This document shows positions 11,701 through 26,700 of a stretch of DNA of 64,000 nt, piece by piece. Position 1 is the first letter of the stretch, and every line of letters starts with the position of its first letter. A model generated the notes under the pieces. That model saw nothing but the letters and a program-made list of their open reading frames with translations, was not told the origin of the DNA and did no database searches. Made by a program: the position numbers and the translations under genes. Source of the stretch: Liolophura sinensis (taxonomy: Eukaryota > Mollusca > Polyplacophora > Chitonida > Chitonidae); contig NC_088295.1 of the NCBI RefSeq assembly GCF_032854445.1, forward strand, positions 90,853,836 through 90,917,835, read 5' to 3'.

Positions 11701-14700
11701 AATCACCACTGATGGGCATGCTAATTGAAAGTGCTGTCAACTAAGTGTATCACTATTGATGGGCACGCCAATTGAAAGTGCTGTCAACTACGTGAATCAC
11801 TACTGATGGGCATGCTAATTGAAAGTGCTGTCAACTACGTGAATCACTACTGATGGGTACGCTAATTGAAAGTGCTGTCAGCCACATGAATCACCACTGA
11901 TGGGCACGCCAACTGAAAGTGCTGTCAACTACTTGAATCACTACTGATGGGAACGCTAATTGAAAGTGCTGTCAACTACGTGAATCACTACTGATGGGCA
12001 TGCTAATTGAAAGTACTGTCAACCACGTGTATCACTACTGATGGGCACGCCAACTGAAAGTGCTGTCAACTACACGAATCACTACTGATGGGCATGCTAA
12101 TTGAAAGTGCTGTAAACCATGTGTATCACTACTGATGGGCACGCCAACTGAAAGTGCTGTCAACTATGTGTATCACTATTGATGGGCACGCCAACTTAAA
12201 GTGCTGTCAACTACATGAATCACTACTGATGGGCACGCTAATTGAAAGTGCTGTCAACCACGTGAATCACTACTGATGGGTATGCTAATTTGAAAGTGCT
12301 GCCAACCACGTGTTTCACTACTGATGGGCACACCAACTGAAAGTGCTGTCAACTCAGTGTATCACTACTGATGGGCACGCCAAATGAAAGTTCTGTCAAC
12401 TACGTGAATCACTTCTGATGGGCATGCTAATTCAAAGTGCTGTCAACCACGTGTATCATCTATGTGTATCACTATTGATGGGCTGTCCACTACTTGACTC
12501 ACCACTGATGGGCACGCTAATTGAAAGTGCTGTCAACCACGTGTATCACTACTAATGGACACGCTAATTGAAAGTGCTGCCAACCACGTGTATCACTACT
12601 GATGGGTGCACTAACTGAAAGTACTGTCAGCTACATGAATCACTACTGATGGGCACGCTAAATGAAAGTGCTGTCAACTACGTGAATCACCACTGATGGG
12701 CATGCTAATTGAAAGTGCTGTCAACTAAGTGTATCACTATTGATGGGCACGCCAATTGAAAGTGCTGTCAACTACGTGTATCACTACTGATGGGCACGCC
12801 AACTGAAAGTGCTGTCAACTATGTGTATCACTACTGATGGGCACGCTAACTGAAAGTTATGTCAACTACTTGAATCACTACTGATGGGCACGCTAAATGA
12901 AAGTGCTGTCAACTACTTGAATCACTACTGATGGGCACGCTAATTGAAAGTGCTGTCAACCACGTGAATCACTACTGATGGGTGCACTAATTGAAAGTGC
13001 TGTCAACTACGTGAATCACTACTGTATCATCTATGTGTATCACTATTGATGGGCTGTCCACTACTTGACTCACCACTGATGGGCACGCTAATTGAAAGTG
13101 CTGTCAACCACGTGTATCACTACTAATGGACACGCTAATTGAAAGTGCTGCCAACCACGTGTATCACTACTGATGGGTGCACTAACTGAAAGTACTGTCA
13201 GCTACATGAATCACTACTGATGGGCACGCTAAATGAAAGTGCTGTCAACTACGTGAATCACCACTGATGGGCATGCTAATTGAAAGTGCTGTCAACTAAG
13301 TGTATCACTATTGATGGGCACGCCAATTGAAAGTGCTGTCAACTACGTGAATCACTACTGATGGGCATGCTAATTGAAAGTGCTGTCAACTACGTGAATC
13401 ACTACTGATGGGTACGCTAATTGAAAGTGCTGTCAGCTACATGAATCACCACTGATGGGCACGCCAACTGAAAGTGCTGTCAACTACTTGAATCACTACT
13501 GATGGGAACGCTAATTGAAAGTGCTGTCAACTACGTGAATCACTACTGATGGGCATGCTAATTGAAAGTGCTGTCAACCACGTGTATCACTACTGATGGG
13601 CACGCCAACTGAAAGTGCTGTCAACTACACGAATCACTACTGATGGGCATGCTAATTGAAAGTGCTGTAAACCATGTGTATCACTACTGATGGGCACGCC
13701 AACTGAAAGTGCTGTCAACTATGTGTATCACTATTGATGGGCACGCCAACTTAAAGTGCTGTCAACTACATGAATCACTACTGATGGGCACGCTAATTGA
13801 AAGTGCTGTCAACCACGTGAATCACTACTGATGGGTATGCTAATTTGAAAGTGCTGCCAACCACGTGTTTCACTACTGATGGGCATGCTAATTGAAAGTG
13901 CTGTCAACTACGTGAATCACTACTGATGGGCACGCTAATTGAAAGTGCTGTCAACTACTTGAATCACCACTGATGGGCATGCTAATTGAAAGTGCTGTCA
14001 ACCACGTGTATCACTACTGATGGGCACGCCAACTGAAAGTGCTGTCAACTACGTGAATCACTACTGATGGGCACGCTAATTGAAAGTGCTGTCAACTACG
14101 TGAATCACTACTGATGGGCACGCTAATTGAAAGTTCTGTCAACTACGTGTATCACTACTGATGGGCACGCCAACTGAAAGTGCTGTCAACTACGTGAATC
14201 ACTACTGATGGGCACGCTAATTGAAAGTGCTGTCAACTACGTGAATCACTACTGATGGGCATGCTAATTGAAAGTTCTGTCAACTACGTGTATCACTACT
14301 GATGGGCACGCTAATTGAAAGTGCTGTCAACTACGTGTATCACTACTGATGGCACGCCAATTGAAAGTGCTGCCAACCACGTGAATCACTATTGATGGGC
14401 ATGCTAATTGAAAGTGCTGTCAACTACATGAATCACTACTGATGGGTGCACTAATTGAAAGTGCTGTCAACTACGTGAATCACTACTGATGGGCATGCTA
14501 ATTGAAAGTGCTGTCAACTACGTGAATCACTACTGATGGGCACGCTAATTGAAAGTGCTGTCAACTACTTGAATCACCACTGATGGGCACGCCAATTGAA
14601 AGTGCTGCCAACCACGTGAATCACTACTGATGGGCATACTAATTGAAAGTGCTGTCAACTACGTGAATCACTACTGTATCATCTATGTGTATCACTATTG

Positions 14701-17700
14701 ATGGGCTGTCCACTACTTGACTCACCACTGATGGGCACGCTAATTGAAAGTGCTGTCAACCACGTGTATCACTACTAATGGACACGCTAATTGAAAGTGC
14801 TGCCAACCACGTGTATCACTACTGATGGGTGCACTAACTGAAAGTACTGTCAGCTACATGAATCACTACTGATGGGCACGCTAAATGAAAGTGCTGTCAA
14901 CTACGTGAATCACCACTGATGGGCATGCTAATTGAAAGTGCTGTCAACTAAGTGTATCACTATTGATGGGCACGCCAATTGAAAGTGCTGTCAACTACGT
15001 GAATCACTACTGATGGGCATGCTAATTGAAAGTGCTGTCAACTACGTGAATCACTACTGATGGGTACGCTAATTGAAAGTGCTGTCAGCCACATGAATCA
15101 CCACTGATGGGCACGCCAACTGAAAGTGCTGTCAACTACTTGAATCACTACTGATGGGAACGCTAATTGAAAGTGCTGTCAACTACGTGAATCACTACTG
15201 ATGGGCATGCTAATTGAAAGTACTGTCAACCACGTGTATCACTACTGATGGGCACGCCAACTGAAAGTGCTGTCAACTACACGAATCACTACTGATGGGC
15301 ATGCTAATTGAAAGTGCTGTAAACCATGTGTATCACTACTGATGGGCACGCCAACTGAAAGTGCTGTCAACTATGTGTATCACTATTGATGGGCACGCCA
15401 ACTTAAAGTGCTGTCAACTACATGAATCACTACTGATGGGCACGCTAATTGAAAGTGCTGTCAACCACGTGAATCACTACTGATGGGTATGCTAATTTGA
15501 AAGTGCTGCCAACCACGTGTTTCACTACTGATGGGCACACCAACTGAAAGTGCTGTCAACTCAGTGTATCACTACTGATGGGCACGCCAAATGAAAGTTC
15601 TGTCAACTACGTGAATCACTTCTGATGGGCATGCTAATTCAAAGTGCTGTCAACCACGTGTATCATCTATGTGTATCACTATTGATGGGCTGTCCACTAC
15701 TTGACTCACCACTGATGGGCACGCTAATTGAAAGTGCTGTCAACCACGTGTATCACTACTAATGGACACGCTAATTGAAAGTGCTGCCAACCACGTGTAT
15801 CACTACTGATGGGTGCACTAACTGAAAGTACTGTCAGCTACATGAATCACTACTGATGGGCACGCTAAATGAAAGTGCTGTCAACTACGTGAATCACCAC
15901 TGATGGGCATGCTAATTGAAAGTGCTGTCAACTAAGTGTATCACTATTGATGGGCACGCCAATTGAAAGTGCTGTCAACTACGTGTATCACTACTGATGG
16001 GCACGCCAACTGAAAGTGCTGTCAACTATGTGTATCACTACTGATGGGCACGCTAACTGAAAGTTATGTCAACTACTTGAATCACTACTGATGGGCACGC
16101 TAAATGAAAGTGCTGTCAACTACTTGAATCACTACTGATGGGCACGCTAATTGAAAGTGCTGTCAACCACGTGAATCACTACTGATGGGTGCACTAATTG
16201 AAAGTGCTGTCAACTACGTGAATCACTACTGATGGGCACGCTAACTGAAAATGCAGTCAACCACGTGTATCATTACTGATGGGCACGCCAACTGAAAGTG
16301 CAGTCAACCACTTGTATCACTAATGATGGGCACGCCAATTGAAAGTGCTGTCAACTACGTGAATCACTACTGATGGGCACGCCAACGGAAAGTGCTGTCA
16401 ACTACGTGAATCACTACTGATGGGCACGCCAACGGAAAGTGCTGTCAACTAAGTGTATCACTATTGATGGGCACGCCAATTGAAAGATCTGTCAACTACG
16501 TGAATCACTACTGGTGGGCACGCCAATTGAAAGTGCTGTCAACTACATGAATCACTACTGATGGGCACGCCAATTGAAAGTGCTGTCAACCACGTGAATC
16601 ACTACTGATGGGCACGCCAACTGAAAGTGCTGTCAACTACGTGAATCACTACTGATGGGCACGCCAATTGAAAGTGCTGTCAACTACGTGAATCACTACT
16701 GATGGGCACGCCAATTGAAACTGTGATGACCAATAATTTAATAACACACAATGGAAAAACTGGAAGATTCAATATTCTTAACCTAAAAGAACTCTCTGTA
16801 CTATAGTGATGAGCTCAGAAATATCAAACGAAAAGCAGCATTCCTCTTTGCCATGGTGAACACATCACGTGTCTGATGAACACATCACGTGTCTGATGAA
16901 CACATCACGTGTCTGATGAACACATCACGTGTCTGATGAACACATCACGTGTCTGATTCTATTGACGAAATACTGAAGGAAGGTCTACATGGTAGGGCTA
17001 CATCATTTTCTCGCAGGATTTCATATCCATTGTTATTGTTTTGAAATTAAACACAGTAATGTACTTGACAATGAAATATCAACAACTGCATCTGAAGTTA
17101 TTAATTTAATTTTGATGCTGGTTATGTGAATCACAAAATCTATGGTTACTGCCTCAAAAGTTATATGCACAAGTGCATGTACATGTATGCACCTGTTACT
17201 TTGAACTCTGCACATGCATTTCTATGGTGAATAATCCTGTAAATGATTGCGTGAATGACCCTGCATACGATTGTGTGAATAATCCTGTAAATGATTGTGT
17301 GAATGACCCTGCATACGATTGTGTGAATGATCCTCTAAATGATTGTGTGAATGACCCTTCACACGATTGTGTGAATGATCCTCTAAATGATTGGTGAATG
17401 ATCCTGCACATGATTGTGTGAATGATCATGTAAATGATTGTGTGAATGATGCACCTACTTCCTCAGCTCATCCTCTGTATCCTCCCCAGAGTCCTCTGGC
17501 TCGGTGTCTTCACCGTACACATCTGTGGGCAGTGACAACACTAGAATGACATGTTCTGCTTCAGTTCATTTACATCTGTACACAAAAAGCTTACAAAGTA
17601 TAATGAATTAGGACATCAGTGATAAAACTTGTGTATTATGTGCATACTCTTAAGCCACTATAAACACAGTAGCTCAGCATGTAAAAAGACGGACACTCTG

Positions 17701-20700
17701 ATGCACGACAGCATACAGAAGATCTCAGAATATTATACCTGTACTAGAAATACATTTTCACCACAAAAATGACCCATCAATAAAACTTGCTTGATAGCAA
17801 TGGCAGGTTTTCTACACTTTGCTATTGGTGGACATGCTGGCAAGGCTAGACACTTATGTTTAATTCTTTCTCTGATTGGTATTTTATGGTGTAATCAAAT
17901 CAAACAACAGCGCATACAGACATTCCCACACAGCATGGAAGAGGGAGTCAACATGACCTGGACTGGAACTCAGAGTAACCGCATTCATGACAGCCTCCTA
18001 AGTCACTGTGCTATACTAGCAATTAGGCCATGAAGGTCCTGACACACTCTCATGGGAAGTCACACTGCCTTGTGTGGACACACTGTCATAGGTGGACAAA
18101 ATGTTATGGATAGACACACTGCTATGGGCGGAAACACTGACATGGGGTACACAATGCTATGGGTGGACATAATACCTGTCTTATCAGATGACACACTCTT
18201 TGATGGGGTTTTGACTTTTTTCTTGTGGATTATCCCCTCTTCGTCTTCAGAGCTCTCGCTGGGTGTCTCTGCATCACCACATCTGTAGCTATAACAGAGT
18301 TACAGAGGTAAGCCATTATACCAAGATCCCATGGCTCAGGGTGGTGCATAGTAGAACCAACACACACTGTCCTCAATTATGATTTTTGGACATTAATATT
18401 CATATCTTCGACTGCAAACTTTAACTGCTCTTAAAATCAACCATGACATTTCATCTCTGTGGAAAATGGTAGTCAAGTGAGCTATTCTTTATAGCTGAAT
18501 GCTGAAAATCACATACTCTTTCCAGTTGAGAAGTTTTTTTGTCTTGTAGCAGTCATTAACCCAGTGGTGAGTGACAATTTTCCCTTTCCCAGCTACCGCA
18601 TTGTACTTTGGAGTCTTGGCAAATGCACACCTACAAATACAGAATGACAACTATTCTGTTAAATGGGAATTCTTGTATTCCATTTTCTGAATAATTGGTG
18701 TTCCATAATTCACCTTTGTCAAATATTACTTCACCTCACTTGTAAAGCTGTAAAGTGGAACTCACTATAATGGAATAAGTGCTGGATATTTAATCTTATT
18801 TCAGAAATTACACACTTAATTGGTCCCTGCAGATAATATACAAGAATAGATAATCATGGCATTTTGTTTCCAAATATTTAATTATGGAGCACAAATGACC
18901 TGTATCGCTCCCTGCCTTGAGCATACCTTCCATCACAAGTGATGGCTGGGAGGTTACAAAGATCAGACCTAGTCTCACTTCCTATTCATGTTCAGGGCAT
19001 GGTCAAGTTGCAGGCTTCAACAACTCAATATGCTCTTAGACAAGTTCTCTGCCTAAAGTTGGACAACTTACACCAGATGAGTACAGCCCTTTCCCCAGTC
19101 TGATCGGTACTGCGCCCCCATCTTCAGGGCCTTGTCTCGAATTTCTCCTCTCCTGGGGTTGGTATAACCACTCAGTACAAACACCACACCTTCCATCACC
19201 TTTCCAAACTCTCTGGCTGGAGATTCCTTCACGGGCTCAGCTAGTAGTATCAAAAGTAATATATACATGTACTAGACAGTTTAGCAATGAATACAACTTA
19301 CTTACAAGTATAAACTCACAGAAGAACTTTACAACTTGAAGTAAACTCTGGCACACACATGTAAGCTTTAGTTCAAAACAGACATACAGTTGTAGTCATT
19401 TAGGGAAGTATCTTCCTTATCTTCACAGGCTCTTCACATATTTTGTGTCTGGCAACCTTAATTCTCAGGTTAGTCCATGACAATCTACCAGCCATCATCA
19501 TAAATCTTCAAAATCTTGCTCCTTGCCATGAAATTTCTGTATAAGTATGGAAAGATGTGATGACTTACACTTGGTTTTCTTCAGTGCAGGTGGGGTTTCG
19601 CACCTATGCTTTCCTGCTGAGCTGGAGCCAGAACTGGTGGAGTGTTTTCTCAGAGGTACTTTGGGAGGCGGGCTGGCTATAGAGGTCACATCACCGTCAC
19701 TGTCAGGGTGTTTTCTCTTCTGAGCCTGGTCAGAGAAATACATCTAAAACATCTCATTTGATTTCTTCATTTGATAGGTGTTTTATGCTGTGTTTAAGGA
19801 CGTTTCACTAATACAATGGTGGCCAGCATTATGGTGGGCAGAAATATTACCCACACATGACCTTAAAATATTGTGTCCACTGCTCCCCCACCCAAGTAAT
19901 AAAAACCCAAATTTACTTTTCTAATGTAAAAATATTGTGCAAATGTCAGATTTTTAATACATAGCAAAGTTTTAATGAATAATTTATTCAGAAAAATCCC
20001 ACTGAGCCACTGTTCACTCTTTTAAATCATAACCAAGGTTGGTTGTTCACTTTTGTATATCTGAAATGAAGCAATTTGAATATTCAAGACAAGTACGCAG
20101 TTCTGGCCCAGTTTGACATATCCCAACAGTACAATGGCTTGCTCCCAAATCTTCATGCTATCAAGGCATTTAATATCATAGTTATACGAACATACTTTTG
20201 ATGTAAACATATTTATTTTTATTCCACCATTTCAAGCCCAGTGGCAAGAATACTGTAGTTTTGATGCCCATAAGAAGTCAGAATGTGGCAAGTCCAAGTC
20301 AAAGCTTGTCAAGTACTCACAGACTGGGTGTGTGAACTCAAGGCTGGTTTGGACGGAGTGAAACTGGAGTTCAGAGACTCCTCAGCCAGTTTAGACGCAG
20401 CTCGAATTGCAGCAGCACCTGTATTAACACATTTGATGAGATTTATTTATGATTTATATAAAGGTGAAATGTCAGGTTTCCGTCAGTGATAAAAGAGAAT
20501 TCTCACTGACTAAAGTTAGATATCACTTGTTATTACACACTCCAACGCCACGATGTCACAAAGAAATACTTTGTTTTATGACGCTCTTGGCAGAATGACG
20601 TCATAATACAAGTTCAGTCAACTTTAACATTTCTTACGTCATACAATGTCATACAAGATGACATGTGCGATGTCATGCCATATACACAAGTCTGTGAAAG

Positions 20701-23700
20701 TGTACAGCTAAAACATTGCTTAAACTTGTTCAAATACACAAAATCATGATACTGTCAAAATATAAATAATAAATAGAATATTGCAGAGTGAAGGTTGAAT
20801 ATCATAAAGACTATTCTCGTGCAAGGTGGACATGATAATTTACATGTACTCCATGCTTCGTGTCTCATGGGTTATCATTTTCACCTGTCACTCGAAAAAT
20901 ATTTATGATATTCAACCTTCACTGCGCTTTATCTTCTATCTATTCAGTGTTTACTACCATACTCCAAGCTCCAGGGTCACAAGCTGTCTTAGACATAAGT
21001 CAGACTTAGCTTTCATAGCTTGTGGTAGTATTTTGGAACATAATCACTAAACAAGACAACCTTCTGCATTTAAGTAAAAGTTCAGAGATAATACATAAAA
21101 TTTACAATGACAATGAACACTTAACACTAATGCTGAGTAATTTTAAAAGTAAGGGTGAATCTGTTGTGGGCTCTAAACCCTGGTTCAAACAAGAATGTAT
21201 TAGCAACCCACCAAAGTGTCCCATCAAAGTGTCAACCCACCAAAGGTGTGTGTACAGATGCTCAAGGGGCTGACTACTTAAGTAGAAAACAGACCTGTGA
21301 TAGAGGGTGGGGCAGGTTTCTCATGATCCCGGCGGGCAAATAGCGTGCCCACTTTTAGCGATCCTTTGTCTTCTGGCTCTGCCTTCAGGCGGAATGCGCC
21401 CAGAGTTTTTGTGCCCTGAAAACACAGAAGTACTATACCTTCAGATGTTCAAGAAACAATAACACATCAACATGACCATAAATTTCATCATGGGCTAACT
21501 TTTGCTCATTATTCCTCATTCTGAGAGTTCTGTTGTTAGAAAGGTGATCTGAGGTTTGATTGGAACATGGGATGATATTCTACTGGAAAACTGCAAGCTT
21601 TAGCATGAAAATGTTAGATGTGCCTTACCTCTTCTTTAGAAGTGGTGTTATCTCTTTCCCCTGGATCTGGTGGTGCGTGTAGTGTGATGAAGGATAAGCC
21701 ATATGTGGATGTCTGAAAATGAGTCTCTAGTGAATTAAACGCTCAGTGAAGTCAGACTGATTGATCATAGATACATGTTACTAGGCTGGTGATTAAACGT
21801 CCAACTGCTTTCAGACTTGTTTGCATTCTGCAAATAATGATAATAAAACGTTAGGGTTTGTGTAGTGTTAATCTTCAACCTTTATAACCTTTTCAACCTC
21901 AAAAGCACCCAGTGGAATTGAGACATACAGTTATTATGACAATGACACTAAAATTATTTAACTCTCTGGGCAATTGTGCAATAGTTGGTAACTATTAAAA
22001 ACATTTTGCAAATTCCATAATTCTTCAACCTTTTCGACTGCCTATGCAACCAATACTTTGAAACACTCTGAGAGAAACCATAGGGTGTAGGGAAACAATT
22101 TGCCCAGTTTTAAAACAACCAGCCTGGGGCAGAAAACAGCACATTACTCTGCACAACTTCATATGGATGCAAAGCTTTTTCTTTGAAATTTATCTGTTCA
22201 GTTATGGGGTGTGCCACATGAATGTGCTATTAACACCTACAAAAGGTCACAAATCATTGCAGTTGATCTATACAGAACTTGTTTACTTTTGTTATCCATC
22301 TGTTTTATTTTTTTTTTCTCTCAGGCAGCATTTTGCTTTCAAATGTATTGAACAGGTCTGCACTTGTAGCAAAGTTTTCCAACCTGTAATGAAAGAAGTC
22401 TTTAAAATTGGAGATGACTGTCGCAGGGTGGAAGCTCAAAAAAAATGATCAATTTGTCTGATTAAAGCTATAACTGTAGTTCCCCTTGGCATTCAACAGC
22501 TTTATATTATTACTATATCTCCACCTCTGTAATGCAATGCTCAGTTAGCCTATGTTTTTACATCTTGCTACACACTGCCAAACACCTCGGTCAGGGCTGT
22601 GTTCTATGTCCAGATCATCATATCTGATATCTCTTTTGTCATGAAAAACCAATGAGGAGGGGGTTAAAATAATTAAAACATTAGATGTACATGCCACAAT
22701 GCTTTATTGTGCATAATACGCAGACCCTCACTGTACCGCCAAACTCACTATACCGCCAACATGGCGTTGCTACCAAACCCGGTGTTATAACGAGGTACCA
22801 CTGTACAAGTATATGATATCAACAGATTTTGATATTAACGGAAAACCACTTATAAAGGAAACTTCATATTTACCTTATTAAAAGGTTGAGTGCAGACAAC
22901 CTTCACCCTGTCCCACTTTTGACTGGCTGTAGTTTTGGACAGCTTGTCCGACCCAAATATTCTCACACTGTTTCTGTTGGTACCATTACGACTCTCCATG
23001 GGTGACATGAAGGATGATGACACCAGCAATACCTGCAGCAGACATGAGTGACATCAACAATGACGACACCAGCAATACCTGCAGTAGACATGAGTGACAT
23101 CAAGGATGACATGGGTGACATCAATGATGACGACACCAGCAACACCTGCAGCAGACCTGGGTGACATGAAGGATGACAACACCAGCAATACCTGCAGCAG
23201 ACCTGGGTGACATGAAGGATGACGACACCAGCAATACCTGCAGCCGACATGGGTGACATCAAGGATGACGACACCAGCAATACCTACAGCCGACATGGGT
23301 GACATCAAGGATGACGACACCAGCAATATCTACAGCCGACATGGGTGACATCAAGGATGACAACACCAGTAATACCTGCAGCAGACCTGGGTGACATCAA
23401 GGATGACGACACCAGCAATACCTACTGCCGACATGGGTGACATCAAGGATGATGACACCAGCAATACCTACAGCAGACATGGGTGACATCAAGGATGACG
23501 ACACCAGCAATACCTAAAGCCGACATGGGTGACATCAAGGATGACAACACCAGCAATACCTGCAGCCGACATGGGTGATATCAAGGATGACGACACCAGC
23601 AATACCTACAGCAGACATGGGTGACATCAAGGATGATGACACCAGCAATACCTGCAGCAGACATGGGTGACATCAAGGATGACGACACCAGCAATACCTA

Positions 23701-26700
23701 CAGCAGACATGGGTGACATCAAGGATGACGACACCAGCAATACCTACAGCAGACATGAGTGACATCAAGGATGACGACACCAGCAATACCTACAGCAGAC
23801 ATGGGTGACATCAAGGATGACATGGGTGACATCAAGGATGACGACACCAGCAATACCTACAGCAGACATGAGTGACATCAAGGATGACGACACCAGCAAT
23901 ACCTACAGCCGACATGAGTGACATCAAGGATGACAACACCAGCAATACCTACAGCCGACATGGTTGACATCAAGGATGACGACACCAGCAATACCTGCAG
24001 CAGACACGAGTGACATCAAGGATGACAACACCAGCAATACCTACAGCCGACATGAGTGACATCAAGGATGACGACACCAGCAATACCTACAGCAGACATG
24101 AGTGACATCAAGGATGATGACACCAGCAATACCTGCAGCAGACATGGGTGACATCAAGGATGACGACACCAGCAATACCTACAGCAGACATGAGTGACAT
24201 CAAGGATGATGACACCAGCAATACCTGCAGCAGACATGGGTGACATGAAGGATGATGACACCAGCAATACCTGCAGCAGACATGAGTGACATCAAGGATG
24301 ACGACACCAGCAATACCTACAGCTGACATGGGTGACATCAAGGATGACGACACCAGCAACACCTACAGCCGACATGGGTGACATCAAGGATGACAACACC
24401 AGCAATACCTACAGCCGACATGAGTGACATCAAGGATGACGACACCAGCAATACCTACAGCAGACATGGGTGACATCAAGGATGACGACACCAGCAATAC
24501 CTACAGCAGACATGGGTGACATCAAGGATGACGACACCAGCAATACCTACAGCAGACATGGGTGACATCAAGGATGACGACACCAGCAATACCTATAGCC
24601 GACATGGGTGACATCAAGGATGACGACACCAGCAATACCTTCAGCCGACATGGGTGACATCAAGGATGATGACACCAGCAATACCTATAGCCGACATGGG
24701 TGACATCAAGGATGATGACACCAGCAATACCTATAGCCGACATGGGTGACATCAAGGATGATGACACCAGCAATACCTGCAGCAGACATGGGTGACATCA
24801 AGGATGACAACACCAGCAATACCTGCAGCCGACCTGGGTGACATCAATTATGACGACACCAGCAATGCCTACAGCTGACATGAGTGACATCAAGGATGAC
24901 GACACCAGCAATACCTGCAGCCGACATGGGTGACATCAAGGATGACAACACCAGCAATACCTGCAGCCGACCTGGGTGACATCAATTATGACGACACCAG
25001 CAATACCTACAGCAGACATGAGTGACATCAAGAATGACGACACCAGCAACACCTAAAGCAGACATGAGTGACATCAAGAATGACGACACCAGCAACACCT
25101 AAAGCAGACATGAGTGACATCAAGGATGACGACACCAGCAATACCTGCAGCAGACATGGGTGACATCAAGGATGACGACACCAGCAATACCTGCAGCAGA
25201 CCTGGGTGACATCAAGGATGACGACACCAGCAATACCTGCAGCCGACATGGGTGACATCAAGGATGACAACACCAGCAATACCTGCAGCCGACCTGGGTG
25301 ACATCAATTATGACGACACCAGCAATACCTACAGCAGACATGAGTGACATCAAGAATGACGACACCAGCAACACCTAAAGCAGACATGAGTGACATCAAG
25401 GATGACGACACCAGCAACACCTACAGCCGGCATGGGTGACATCAAGGATGACAACACCAGCAACACCTGCAGCAGACATGGGTGACATCAATGGTGACGA
25501 CACCAGCAAAAGGCTGACGACACCAGCAATACCTACAGCCGACATGGGCAGTCTTGATACATAGTAATCGTACATGTACATGCATCTTGACTTTTCATGT
25601 ACGATGGTTTCAGCCAGCTATGTACTTTGTGCACTATGTGACACCACTACAAAATAAACATACATCTATCTTTTAGTATATATAGTCATATTTTTGTTTT
25701 TGTCCTCTGTTATCTTACTGTATTACGTGCTGACAACCCAAATTTGATGGGCTGCCACAATCTGTGATTTGGTGAAAACAGACAGAACCATATGTCGTAG
25801 CCCCAGGCATAATTTAAAATGCAGTATTTAAGCGATCAGGCTGAAATCTGCCTCTTGATTTCTAGCTTAGGGTATGACAACATACATGTGTGTATACAGA
25901 CAAAAAGCCTGTCCTTCATCACATGTCCTTCACGCCGCACCCACCTCAAAGTCCTGATCTGGCGAGGAGGACCGTCCCACCAGAACCTCCACAAAGGCTG
26001 AACCTTCATTTCCAATGTCCAGAGAGTAAATCTGATAGGCTTTCTCCAGCTGGAAAAAGGAGTGGACACATCATACTGAGCCATCATTAACTATAACTGT
26101 TCGCTGGGTGTAACTGACCTCTCCACCCCTAAAATAAAGGGTGTAGCTCTAATGTTTTACTGAGATTTTGATAGAAGTCTATCACGCATTTCTTTCTTTC
26201 AAAGTTAATTTCTTTAAAATATCTATCTTCTAAATTACCAGGGATTCATACAGGTCCAAAGTTTACACACTGGAACTAAAAAATTGAGTTTTTTTTTTTA
26301 CCAAATTGAGATTAAAAACAGTACTGACCAAATTAGAGTCTATATTGAGCTAAAATATATTTTATAAACCAAGCTAAATTTTATGATGTATTGTACCATT
26401 ATATATATTTTTCTGATAATATCCGTTTTACATCTTGAAATACAGTACATATAAACACAACTATTAAAGACCTTAATTTGAAAAAAATAACATGTCTTTA
26501 TTACCTCTGATTCATGAGACATATAGCATACAAATATTTTTATTTTGGAAGTTTTCTTTTCATCTTCAAAATACAGTTTATTTAATACTGCAGTTTTCTT
26601 TTAAATATACTTTTTCTGCCCTGTTTTCCATGAGTAAATTGCATTTTCTAAAGCATAACCTTCTCAGTTCTGTATTTATTTTTTGCCCAATTTTAGAGGC

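Larger units (their letters stand above)
17459..18288 (-). other. XRCC1: XRCC1 acidic linker, exons 11-12
   Basis: Exon 11 (113 nt, or 107 nt with the inner acceptor) encodes ETPSESSEDEEG followed by a basic KKKVKTPSK stretch. Exon 12 (64 nt) encodes DVYGEDTEPEDSGEDTEDELRK, matching vertebrate EDSGDTEDELRR and rich in CK2-type sites. Both exons have a small intronic minisatellite directly downstream of their donor (18030-18170 and 17220-17450). Confidence 0.92.
19569..21415 (-). other. XRCC1: XRCC1 linker and NLS, exons 6-8
   Basis: Exon 6 reads GTKTLGAFRLKAEPEDKGS and VGTLFARRD, matching the KLGQFRVKEE...PGALFFSR region of vertebrate XRCC1. Exon 7 reads AAAIRAASKLAEES. Exon 8 begins at an in-frame ATG codon (MYFSDQAQKRKHPDSD) but is internal, with an acceptor TTTTAG at 19744-19749, and carries basic clusters KRKH and KKTK that suit a nuclear localisation signal. 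Exon 8 is the least conserved part. Confidence 0.9.
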